64,000 nt of DNA, taken from contig JAVTVJ010000296.1 in NCBI GenBank assembly GCA_034509425.1, positions 1,798,001 through 1,862,000 on the forward strand, in the 5' to 3' direction. Positions 11,001 through 23,000 of the stretch are shown in pieces. The position numbers and the translations under genes are program-made. Numbering within the stretch: the stretch's first letter is position 1; the number at the start of each line of letters is the position of its first letter. The stretch is from Eopsaltria australis. Its lineage: Eukaryota; Chordata; Aves; Passeriformes; Petroicidae. Under the pieces are notes generated by a model. The model did not search any database and had not been told where the DNA came from. It saw only the letters and a list, made by a program, of their open reading frames with translations.

Positions 11001-14000
11001 CACCTCTGTGTCAGCCAGGCCATGTCCAGTCACTCCCTAAACACCTCCAGCTGTGGTGACTCCACCACCTCCCTGGGCAACCTCTTCCAATGTTTAATCA
11101 CCCTTTCTGTGAAGAAATTCCTCCTGAATACTTCAGAACTTGTAGCCATTTACATACATTTATAAAAGATCCTTCAACTCCCCATTTTTCTTCTGAGCTG
11201 TGTCACAGTACAAGGAACCTTTTTTTCTTTTTGATGTGAAGGGTATTTTTCCTGGGACTTGAGGCTCTGAAGGGGATTGCTATTTGGACCTTGGCTGTGT
11301 GGATTAAGATCTGCCTCATTAAACCTCTACAACCCTGTTAAAAATTTAAATTAGGATGCAGAGGTGTAAATAAAACAGGCACTTAACCCAGCATGGTTAA
11401 CTAGCCTGGTATTATAATTCCTCACCAGCTCTTTGGATATCAACTAAATTGGCGAGGAACAGAAGACTTTAAAATAAAGCACATGCAGAATGAATTATTA
11501 AATGGTTTTGGTACACACTTTTTCTCTTGCTTCTTGTTTATTGCTACCACTGAAATGGGAACTGCTCTGTGTTGACCTCTATCTTCCTCACAGTAGGTGG
11601 TGGCTCATCCCTCATTCTCCTTTGTAGCAGAAAATGGTAAAAAAAAGGTGACAATTTTTTGTATCAAACCCAACTTTTCTTTTTTTTTTTTTTTTCCCCC
11701 CCTTCTCTGTGTCTTCTGAAAGTGTTTGATACAAACATCCGCAGCTTTCCTGCACAACCTCAGCCAGGGCCTCATTCCACACATGGGCAAGAATTCCTTC
11801 CTAATCTCCAATCTAACCCTGTCCTCTGTCAGGTTGGAGCCACTTCCTCTTGTCCTGTCATGCACTGGTCCAAAATCCCTCTCCAGCTCTCCTGGACCCC
11901 CGTTAGGCACTGGAAGAGTCTCTAAGGTCCCCCTGGAGTCTTCTCCAGGCTGAGCACCCCCAGCTCTCTGTGTTCTTGGTGATGTCCTGACCCTGTTCTG
12001 CCTCCAGCAGGTTGGATGACATTTCTTAGTCTGACCCACCTTGGCTCCTGCTCTGACCAGGCTTTGTTTGAATTTTTAACTGTATTAGACTTTTCATTTG
12101 TCCAGAAAATTAGAGTTCACTTAAACATCACTTTAATGCTGTGGCTTTCCCATGCTTATCTCCAAACTTGAACAAAAACAACAGAAAAACCCCCACAGTT
12201 GTTGTTATTGAAAGGTAATTGGGCTGTGTGAGTGAAAGTTTTTAATGAGTTTGTGTTTGTTTTAACCTGAGGATTAAGCAGTTCACCCTGATGGCTCAGG
12301 GGAGGTGGGTTCAGATGAGCAGGGATGTGGCTGCAGGGCTCTGCATTTTCTGCTGGGGTTCCTTGGCAGGTGGGAGAGTGCTGCTCATGGGGCTTTTTTG
12401 GGGAGATTTGTTCAAGTGGGACCAGGGATGCTGCAGGAGGGGGATGAAGGACTTGGGAAGAAGCAGCAGCTCAGACTAGAAATGAGCTCAGTCGTGTTCC
12501 CTTTGGTTCCTGACAGGACTTGAGTTAAAACCTTGGTACCCTGGAGATGATTGCCCATAATAACAGACCCACCCCCATTCTTGCATCATCTGTGATCATC
12601 CATGCTGGGCTTGTCTAGAAAATAAAGCTGAAATCACATGTTTTCTGAACTCTTGGGCTGTTGGTTGTTCTGTTCCCAGGCAGTGGGGTTGAGTTAAATG
12701 CTTCTGGAAAATACACCAACAGCCTTTTCCAGTGAAAATGGAGTTAATGTCTCTGTTGGGGCTGTTTGCTTTGTTTTTCTAGGGGTTTGTTTGTTTGGGT
12801 TTTTTTTTGGTTTTTTTTTGGGTTTTTTTTGATTGGGGTTTGTTTGGGGGTTTTTTGTGGTTTGGAAAAAGGTTCTATGCCCGTGGCCCTTTTCTTGGGT
12901 AAAGGGTTTTGTAAAGAGATGTTGTAGACTTTTTATCTGTCTTCATCTGTCTTGTTCTGCCCTGTCCACTCAGAGGTCATGGTCATTAAATCTGCACTGA
13001 TTTGACTGCCCTCACTTGATAAATCACCTCTTTCTTGTCCTGATTTTTATAGTGGTTGGTTCAACACCTGTGCACTCAGGGGCAGAAGAGCTGTTCTGCA
13101 GCAAGCCAGGGAGCAAACTTGTTATAGTCCATGCAGTGTGTTCTGCAGCATTTTGGGTTCTTCTCCCCTTTAAAATAGTCTTGTGTTGCTAAACTGACTG
13201 TACTCTGGCTCAGTGTGAGAGCAGTTTCAAGGTGAATGCTGCTGGAGATACAGTTTGTTTTTGTTTTAGGAGGAAATTCTTGAGTTTGGAAAAGAGAAAA
13301 CAACCTGGAGTTCCACCAGGGAAGGTTTAGGTGGGGTATTAGGGCAAAATTTAATCACTGGAAGGGTGGTCAGGTACTGGCCCAGGCTGCCCAGGGCAGT
13401 GGTGGAGTCATCAGCCCTGGAGGGGTTTAAGAGATGTGTGGATGTGGCACTTGGGGACACGGGTTAGGGGTGGCTTTGCAGTGCTGGGGGAATGATTGGA
13501 CTGGAAGATTTGAGAGCTTTTCCAACTTTAATGATTCTGTGATGTGTGAATTCCTCTTCTCTTGAACCTCCTGTGTGTAGGGTTTTGTTACCCTGCTTTG
13601 TGTGGCAGGACCTCACCCAACAGCTGCATTCTTCCTAAAGTCCCTTTCCCTGTCTCTGTGCCATTGCCCAGATGCTGAAACTTCCCCAGAAGATTGATTT
13701 ATTTTTTTCCAGAGCACAGCCTTTAAGACAACACCACATCCTGCAAATAAGAAAAGATTGGATGTGGCACTCAGTGCCATGGTTCAGTGGAGGTGTTTGG
13801 CCATGGGTTGGACTTGATGCTCTTGAAGGTGTCTTCCAACCCAGTGATTCTGTGTAATACCCTGGATGGCTTTGCAGTGAAGGTGTCTGGGCTTCGCAGA
13901 ACTCATCCCAGGGGGGTTTGACCCTGATGTTTGGCAGAGTTTCTGTGCCTGGGTGTGTTTCCCCCCCATGGCACAGCACTCTGCCCAGGAGCAGTTCCTG

Positions 14001-17000
14001 GTGAGAACCCATCCACCTTCCTCCCAGCTCTCTCCTTCTGGGCTGTCACAGGCTCTTGGCAGCATTTTGGAGCTGTTGGGTGGTGACATTGACTGATCAC
14101 GTGAAGGCAACACATCAATAATAAAAGAGTTGTCCTAGAAAGGCCTTCCTGACTTGACAGTCAGCTGTGAGCACAAAAGCAGTGCAGAAAGTGAACCTCA
14201 GTGAGAGAAAACACTTGGCAGAGGCTTCTTGATGCTCTGCCTCCTGTTCTGGCAAGAGATGAGAGTCACAGACCCCCCCCCCCCATCCCTAATCTTGTTA
14301 TTTCTACAGCATTATTTACATATTTACATTTATTAGCACACAGAGGTGACCCTGCAGCACTGAACACCACATAAAATCACAGCTTAAACTGTCATGGATC
14401 ACAGCAATCCTCTGTGGTATCATCTTAATCCACTGAGTTGGGTGTGAGGGAGGCTGGGAAGGGAAAGGACAGAGAAAATGACAACTCCAGGTTTTGCCCT
14501 GCAACTTCTTTGCTTTTTAGTTTGTTTTATTTTTTTTTTCGTTGCACTTTGAATTCATTTTGTGCCTGTGAGTGAATCTATCACCTTCCACTGAGAGCCT
14601 CTTGCTGCTCAGGGCACAGCAAGATATTTCTCCTGTGTGTTCAACCTGACAAATGATGGTTTGCTGGCTCTTCTGAGGAATACAAGTGTTTGCAAACATC
14701 AATGAAAAACACCTAAATATAGAAGCATCCTTCTTCAGTGCAGGTTTCTTCAGCTGAAAACCTGGTGCAGCTCCATTGCCTTCAGCAAGGTTATGACCAC
14801 AGTGGCTTCAGCTGCAGCTTCTTTCAAGCCATCACACCCCCAAAAATTGATTCTGAGGCTTTTACCTGCTGGATGCTGGTGGTTGTCCAATTGCTTCAGA
14901 TCCTGCAGGTTGTGAGTTCCTGCTAAAAATGAAATTCCTGAGGGAAATGCCTCAGAAGGGAGGTGAGGTGGTCTAATTTCTCCTGCCTAAGCCACAAAAG
15001 TCATCATGAATGTGCAGTTTTGAGGTGAGAAACCTCACTTTTGGAGCAAGCACAAGGTGGTTTTGCCCCCCTGAAACAGAAAATCCTGTCTTCTGGATAC
15101 CACCAGTGTCTGATGGATCCATTCAGCGTCCCCTGATAAAGCCCAGTGGTGGCTGTTTCTATTAATAAAGCTGGAAACCCCCAAGAACTCTGCTACAAAT
15201 GTGTTATTTTATCTCAGCCTTGTTTCTCTGGGGCTCCTCTATAGCTTCCCCAAGCCTGAAATTTTGCATACCTGTTACAAGGCTGACAAGTCTTTCAAAA
15301 CTAAAACATTTAACATGTGAACTGGGAATCTCATTTTCCCTGGGGATTTCTGCTGCCTGCATCTTTCTTGGGTCAGTCTATTGTCACAGCAGGGAGGTGT
15401 TGAGTTTCTTGAGCTTTTTTTGTTTTTCTGTTCACATGAGGGCAAAGCAGAGGCTGCTTTAGTGAATATAGAGCTTATTTAGTCTGTCAGAGTGGCAGAA
15501 GTGTCCAAGGCCAGGCTGGGTGGAGTTTTAAGCAACTTGGGCTGGTGAAAGTTGTCCCTGCCCATGGCAGGGAGTTGGAACAAAATGAACTTTAAGGTCT
15601 CTCCCAACCCAAACCTTTCCATGATTCTGTGAAAACACAAAAATCTGCTTGGTCTGTGTTTCAGTGCTGTAGTGTCCTGGTGTCACTGGGAGAGGGGACA
15701 GGATGCTGTCCCTCCTGGGGACATTCATGTGGCACATGAAACACACAAACAAAATCACAAGGACAAGAAAAAACAGCCTCGAGCTGCACCAGGGGAGGTT
15801 TAGATTGGATATTAGGAAAAATTTCTTTACCAAAAGGATGGTCAGGAATTGTGCCAGGCTACCCCATCCCCGGAGAGATTTAAAAGATGTGTGGATGTGG
15901 CACTTGGGGGTTTGATTTAGTACTGGATTAACAGTCAGGCTCGCTGATCTTAAAGGGCTTTTCCAACCTGAACCATTCCTTGACACACAAATAGTTCACA
16001 GTGAGCTGCAAATGCACGTGAAACTCTGGATTACTTCTGAATCTGAGCTGGGCTTTGCACTTTCACTCCTTGCTACATTCAGTCTTTTCCTTTCAATCTT
16101 TTGAAGGCCAAAAAGTGCCAATTTAGGAGGGAAAAACATGACTTCTGTAAAAGGCTTTTGCTTGAAGCCCAAACCTCCAGCTTGAGACTCAGCCGTGTGA
16201 TGCTCACTTCCACTTCCCATCTTATGAGCCTCCCAAGCCTCATCCACAGCCTGCCCACGGCTGCCTGTTGTTTGTGCCTCTGCTCCTGAAATCTCACGCT
16301 TGTGAAGTTTGTGGGTTTTTTTTTTTTTTTTTTTGGGATGTGCAGCTTCCTCCTTGTGACCACCGAGTGGTGCTCTGCGCTGCACCTCGCAGCAAGGAGA
16401 GCTGCTGCCGTTTGGGGATGGGGGTTAAAAAGCTGCTTTCAGATGCAGGGATGGGGCAGAGAGGAGAAGGGAACGAGCTGAGAGCCTTTTCCTCCCCCCC
16501 CTTGCAGCACAAGGAGCTCATTATTCACAGCTTTCTGCTGCGGCTGGTGGTGATTGATGGAGCTTGGTGATCATCAGATGTGATAAGTGGTCTCAGCACT
16601 TTCAATTTGGGTGTTCAGCTCGGCTGCCTGCCAGGCTTTGGAGACAGGGAGATGGCTATCTTTGGCTTCAGCACTCGATCCTGGCAGGTGTGTGGCATTT
16701 GGGTTGCTAAAAATCACAAGAAGCTTCTGAAACCCTTGTCCCAGAGTAGTTTTTGAGAGATAAAAATCCGATGCCTGTTCTCTCTCGGCTGGTTTTCCCA
16801 CCCAGTCTAGGGAAGAGCTCTGTTCATGTTCCTCCTCCCTGGAGTTCTGGCTGTTCAGTGTCTCTGCTGTTAAATTTTGGGGATTGTTGATGGCTGTGCT
16901 GCTCTCAGCAGAGGGAACAGACCTACATTAACTTGTCATTGCAGGTTTCCTGTGAGCACTCTCCAGGTGCCACTCTCAGCTTTACAGCTGTGTGTTCTGT

Positions 17001-20000
17001 ATGAAAACACGCACTTTGAGAGGGAGAAAATTCCAAATGATGGGCACATTATAATACAGAAAGTGCCTATAAAATGCAGTGGGGGTTTTAAGGGGCTAAC
17101 TGCATCCCTGTGAGCTCCATTAGGTGCTCTGTGTGGTGTCATTGTGGCAGGAGTGATCCTTCCAGGTACCAAAAGCAGGATGATGCAGCTGGATCCCAAC
17201 AGCAGCTCATTTGTATGGAAAACAGGACTGAGGACTGAAAGGCAGAGACTGGGATTGTCTTGTCTGGTGAGCTGAGGAAAACGTGCAGTGTTTGGAAGCA
17301 AATCCTCGAATTGCAAGGGAAGGAGATGCCCTGGACCAGCACAGTGAATTAGAGGGTTTATAATGTGCACTGATTTCTCTTATTCTTGTATTTTCATCTC
17401 CTATGACATTTCAATCTGTGGAGGCCAAAGGAAGGAGCCAACCTCACCCCATTTAATCCAAGTAGGATTGCACCAATTTATATGAGGTACAACTCCAAAT
17501 AAAGGGATAGCTGGATAACAAAGGGAGATTTGGCTGACTTGTTAGTTTTGAATGCCTGGATTCATGGTGATGGGCTCTCCCTGACTATACCAGGAGGGAA
17601 TTTTTCTACAGGGCTGAGCAGAGCCGGTGTAAATTAGATAAAAGTGCATAAATACTGTATTTCAATTCTCAGCCTTGAAAAAGTAACTGTGAGAAATTCA
17701 AAGCACTGCATTGTTCCAGATATTCCCTGTCCCTGGTGGGTGGCTCCATCAGTAGCTATTCAATAGCTCCAGTGCAAATTCTGGCATGGGATGTGCCTGA
17801 GACTTTGGTAACTCTAACTTGGGAAGGGAAACTGTGGGAAGACTGGCTCTGTGTTTGCCCTGCTCTGGTTTTCCTTCAGCATCTGCAGCCACTTGTGGTT
17901 GGAAATAGGATGTGGACAGAAAGGGCCTTTGGTTTGGTCTGGTGCAGTGGTTCCTGTGTTGCCATTTTAGCTTCCAGTGGTGAAATACGGCTTAAATATT
18001 TATTTTTCTGTATGTTAACAGTTTTGGAATAAATGGGCATCTGCTGTAGTGGAGAATTCATGCAATCCCAGCATGGTTTTGGTTGAAAGGGACCTTAAAG
18101 ATCATCTTGTTTCAACCCCCATTTCCAAATGACCCCCTGTGGGTGTCTGTCCTGTTAGAGAACAGGCACAATTCATTCAGCTGCTCTGCCTTTGGAGGAG
18201 CTGAGCTTGCTGCTCACCTGGAGGGATTTGTGAACCTTCTGCCTGGTGGGATATTTCCTGATATTTGTTTTCTGTCTCCCTGGCCAGAGGGTGAGGAAGA
18301 GGAAGAGGATGAAGAGGAGGAGGAGGAAGAAGAAGAGGAGGAAGAGGAAGACGAGGAGGACAAAGACATGGACCTGATGGATGAGAGCATGGAGGGTGAC
18401 ACGGAGCTGCCAGGCTTCACACTGCCAGGAGAGACCTCCCAGGAGCCCCTGGCTGGCCTGGAGAACCCTGTGGCCCAGCTGGCTGGGGTGTCCTACCAAG
18501 TTCCTGACACCATCGAGTGGGAGCAGCAGAACCAGGGTCTGGGTAAGAGAAAAGCCCCTTCTTCCTTTGCCCTTCACATCTCCTGCTCCTCACTCTGCAC
18601 GGGGCAGTCCCTCGTGCCTGGAAATCTCACAGGCTGGATCTCAAGCTAAACACAATTGTTGGTTTTGCTTAGTGTTGTTTTGATCCAATGTTGGACAAAA
18701 AAGTCTTCTTGGGTGAGATTCCCGGGGAAATTTCATTTTCCTTTGCCCAAGATGGGTCAGTGCAGGAATGTTTGTCCTGTGGGGGCAAAGGATTTGCTCA
18801 TCAGCCTTTTTGCCACATCTAGACAGAAGGTCTTAATGTCTGACTATTAGAATTAGCTGTTCTGAGAAGTTCATCAAATAAAAAAAACCAACCCAAAGTC
18901 TTTTATGTGTTGTATATCACATATAGATATGTGAGATCTGTGCCTTCCCCTGAATGTGTAATTCTGATTTAACCTGGAGGTTCTCTTCTGTGATGCTGTT
19001 TCCAGCCTGCTTTAGTGATGTTGGCTCCCTTAATTGAATCAAAGATTGTGTTTCAAGAGCTGTGTGGGAGGGTTGATTTCCACAACTCTGTGTGAGGGCT
19101 GGCCTTTGAGGGGAGATGGAGCTTGCAGCAGGACTGATCCCTCCCTGTCACACTAAATCCTGCTTGGAAAACAACACCCTGCTGGATGGTGGCTGTGCCA
19201 GGCCTGTTTCACCTGTCCTGTTATCCCCCCAGGCTGCACAGGAGCTGTGAGAGGGGAGTTATTCAGAGTCTTTAAGGGTTTCTGCTTGTCGTTGGCAAGC
19301 TGGGTGACAGAGGTGCTGTTGTATATGACAGTGTTTGCCAGGAGCTTTGGGGTTACAGAGGAGGTTGTTCTGTGTCAGGCACAGCTCAGTTCGTGGTTTT
19401 TGCAGGTCTGGAGTCACAGCTGCATTTCCAGATGCTGGAGGAACAGGCTCAGGGTAGGAAATGCCTGTCTGGTACAGGAGGCAGGTGAGAAAGCAGTGAC
19501 CAGGGGCTGATGCTGTTCCTCAGACCCGGGAAAGGCCGTATTTCCAAAAGTTTCAGATAAAGAATAAACAAACTACGTGGTAAAACTAACTTCTGTTCTA
19601 ACTTCCCTAACTTCTGTTTTATTGCCTTCCATGCACATTGGAGGAGCCCCTGTGAAGCCTGAGTTGGGTCAGCATCTGTGATGGGTCTGAGCACCTGAAG
19701 GGCTGGGCAGATGTGGATTTTGGTGTTCTCTGGAAGTCACCAGATCCAAGTGTCCTTTGTTTTTAGGCTGCTGCAGTCAGTGCAAACATCCCTGAGGGAG
19801 AGGATGAGGCTGTGGCTGGGCTGAGTTCATTTTTAGGAGTTGGATGGGACTTTTGTGCTGTGCTGTGCTGGTAAAAATAAGAGGGGCCACAGTGGGATCA
19901 GCCTCTGCTTGTGACTCACCCCTCTCCTTCCAGCAGGCACACACTTCTGTAAAGAGCCATTTATTCTTTTCCTGTCTGGATGACCTCAATGGCTCTCTGA

Positions 20001-23000
20001 GTCTGCTTCCTTCCCCATCTGCAGTGTGCTGGTGCTCACAGTGCTCCCAAGAGAAAGGGAAATTATTTGTTTTAGAGGTACAAAGAAAATGGAACTGGAT
20101 GAGGAGATTGGAGCTAAATGATCCTGAAGATCCCTTTCAACTCAAGCCATTCCATGATTTTGTGATTCTGTGAAAACCAAGGACTTGCATGAGCTCACAC
20201 TGATAATCTGAGCCTATGGAAGGAGCTGAACCTAGGAGATGAGAGAGCTGATTTCCTGGGAGTGAGTGGGGAATGGGAGATGCTCCTGCAGGAGTGTAGC
20301 CCTTCCCCTCTCCAGTTGGTGCCAGGTGGGAATTTCTGCTGTGGTTCCCAGGTCTGGATTCATGGACACACATCAGGCCACCTCTGTGTCCATATCTGGG
20401 ACTGGTTATGTGCTTCTTTATGAGTGTATTTGGGAGAATAGGAAAGGTGGAGAAAGCACCCAGCTTGTGTCAGCAGAAAATGGGTTGTTAAGAGCAGAAG
20501 AAATCCCCCAAACCTGGCAGGAAGCTGGGAGAGCTGCTCCCATTGTTCTGCTGGAGCACCTGGAGAGACCAGACTCACTGTGAAAGACTTGTTAAGCTTT
20601 AGTTCTGCTGCATGGGTGCATGGGCTATTTCTCTTTGAAACCCTTTTTCTCTAGGTGATTCTTTTCATCTTTCAAAATCCAGTTATTTTAATTTTGGGAC
20701 AGCTTTGTGACTGCTGGACATCCCCAGAGGAGTTCTGCGTGTCCCTTCCTTCCCTGACTAGTTCTGAAGTGTGAAGAATTTCCCTTATTGAGTGAATTGA
20801 GCAGGGTTTGGAATGGGAAGTTGTTCTTCACCCTGGATGTGGCATTGGAAATGGAGACTTGAAGGAAGGTGACAGAACCCAGCAGAGCCCAGGATGAGGG
20901 AACAACATCCAAGCACCAAACTTTTACAGCTGCCATTTTCCATTTTTAAAACACATTACACACTTGTCTTCCTCCTGGGGGGATGCATCTGTCCTCTAGC
21001 CTGCAGAATTTTGACATTTAACATTAAAATCTGTAGTGCAGAGGAGCTCAGAAGTGTTGGAGTAGCTGTTCTCAGGTCGGTTATTATCGAGTTTGCTTGC
21101 TCTGATGGCTGACACACTGCAAATCCCCAGAGAACAAGGAACTTGATCCACAAAACAGCTTGGCAGAGAGCTAGAGACAGTTTGGATTTTTGCAGTGGTC
21201 AATGAGAAGGCACTGGAGGAACAGAATCATTAAAATTGTCAGTTCTGGGCAGTTAGATGGTCCTGCATTAACTCCAGCTGAGCAAAAGCCATTTGTAAGC
21301 CCCAGTAATGAGACTGACAGTTTTACAGCCCATCAGCTGCCTCTCCAACCAGCAATATTTAGACAAAGAGTAAAGCAGAAAATGAAAAAATCTCTACCTT
21401 TATAAAGTAGAATTTGACCCTTCAAAAGCCATCCTGGCAGCCTGCAGCTCTGGGGAAGCAAGGTCTGAATGTGATTTGGGATCTGGTTTGGTGTCCTGTT
21501 CAAGTGCTTTGCTTTCAGAGGTTGCCAGAGAAGGACAGAGCAGCACTTTGGGACCTCTCTGCATTCTCTGTGAGGTGACTTTGGTGTTTCTGTACTTGTT
21601 TCTTGATTTGTGTATAAGGTAGTGTGTGCTAGCAAACACTGAATGCCTGGACAGCATCCAAGGAGCAGAAAGACCAGGTGTGTAACTTGAATTTTCAGAG
21701 AATAAATAAAAATACCTGATTTTTCCCCTGCTCCCTCTTTTGTGATGCAGTACCAGGAGAACTGCAGTTGGCTGAGGTGGGTTCAAACCTAGTGAAGAGT
21801 TTATGGTCCTTTAGTTATTCCTCTTGAATCTTAAAGTGGGTGGTCTTTGCTGAACAGCTCCAAGGAAATCAAACCCCTCTGCTTCTGTTGGTGGTGGCTT
21901 CTTCTCCCAGTACTCAAGTGTATTTATTCTCTCAGTTCTGTGAGAATTCTCAATTTAACAAGAATGAGCCAAGAGGAGAATGGCCTCAGACTTCCAAGCT
22001 ATTTCCTGATGCCTTAGTGCTTGTCTGTGATCCTCATCCCAAGGTGAATAACTCCTGCTAGCCACAATAGGAGGTCTAGGGCAATTTACTAAGCCTTTAA
22101 TTTTACCACATTGGAGCATGAAGTAGATTGCTCTGTGCATTTAAAATGTATGGAGTTGGGGTTTTATTCTTTCTCAATTTAGGGTCTGCTTGATATCATT
22201 TTGTTTGCTAACGAGGTTTTTGCACCTTGCTCTGTCTTCATCAACCTGCAGTTTCATCATACATCTGAATTTACTCTCTGTGGAGGCTTTTATGGATGCT
22301 AGGTACTATTTTTAATTCTCTGTTTTAACCTAAATCCATTTTTGTCCAGGTCTGCCTTTCTTTGGCTGATCCATTGGTGTGTTCTTTGCATCCACCTGCT
22401 CATGGCAATACCACATTACAGGGTTTTAGCTTGTGAGATGTCACCTGGTTCCACAGCATTTGTTTTTGATTTCCATCTACCCATGGAGGAATTGTACCCA
22501 GGGGAGTTTGGACCATCCCTGTGGATAGGATTTAGAGATTAAAAAAAAAAAAAAAAATCCACAGCAATTTAGGAAGAAGTTATGAAGTGTGACAGTATAA
22601 TTCTTGATATGTAATTTCCAAAACATAAACCATGTCTCTATTTCATGTATTTTTGTGGGTAGGACCATAATGGGAGGTCATAAAACTCTCTCAGGTAATG
22701 ACAAGGCACTTGCATAATAAACACACTTTAGGAATGTGATTTTTTTTTTTTTTAAATATATTGTGGATAAAAAAATATTTGCAGCTCTGAGCAGCTACTT
22801 ACAGGGAAAATAGCTCTCGTTGTATTGCAGATCTGTGGTCACAAATTACACTGCATAAACCATATAACAGATGCCTCTGGTTAATGATGGTGAGGCAGAG
22901 GAGCAGAAGGACAGTAGTGGAAGATGATGAATGTTTGAAATGTCATTTTTACAGGAAGATGGGATTAATGCTTTTATGGGCAAAAATAACCAGCATTAGG

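Larger units (their letters stand above)
7659..18287 (+). other. ARMH4 intron 4
   Basis: About 10.6 kb between GTACCC and CTGGCCAG. It holds a minisatellite at 7838-7952, eight CR1 fragments between 10450 and 15984 plus one at 18059, a T/G-rich tract at 12776-12866, and a C tract near 14273. 7953-10449 and 15985-18058 look like unique intronic sequence with no exon I can support. Confidence 0.85.

Noticed and set aside
12776..12866. Strong G-quadruplex locus
   Set aside because: G runs exist, but T loops of 7-10 bases make a stable fold unlikely.
18173..18577. Minus-strand frames with Leu/Phe or Ser runs across exon 5
   Set aside because: They are the reverse reading of the Glu-coding repeat, not genes.
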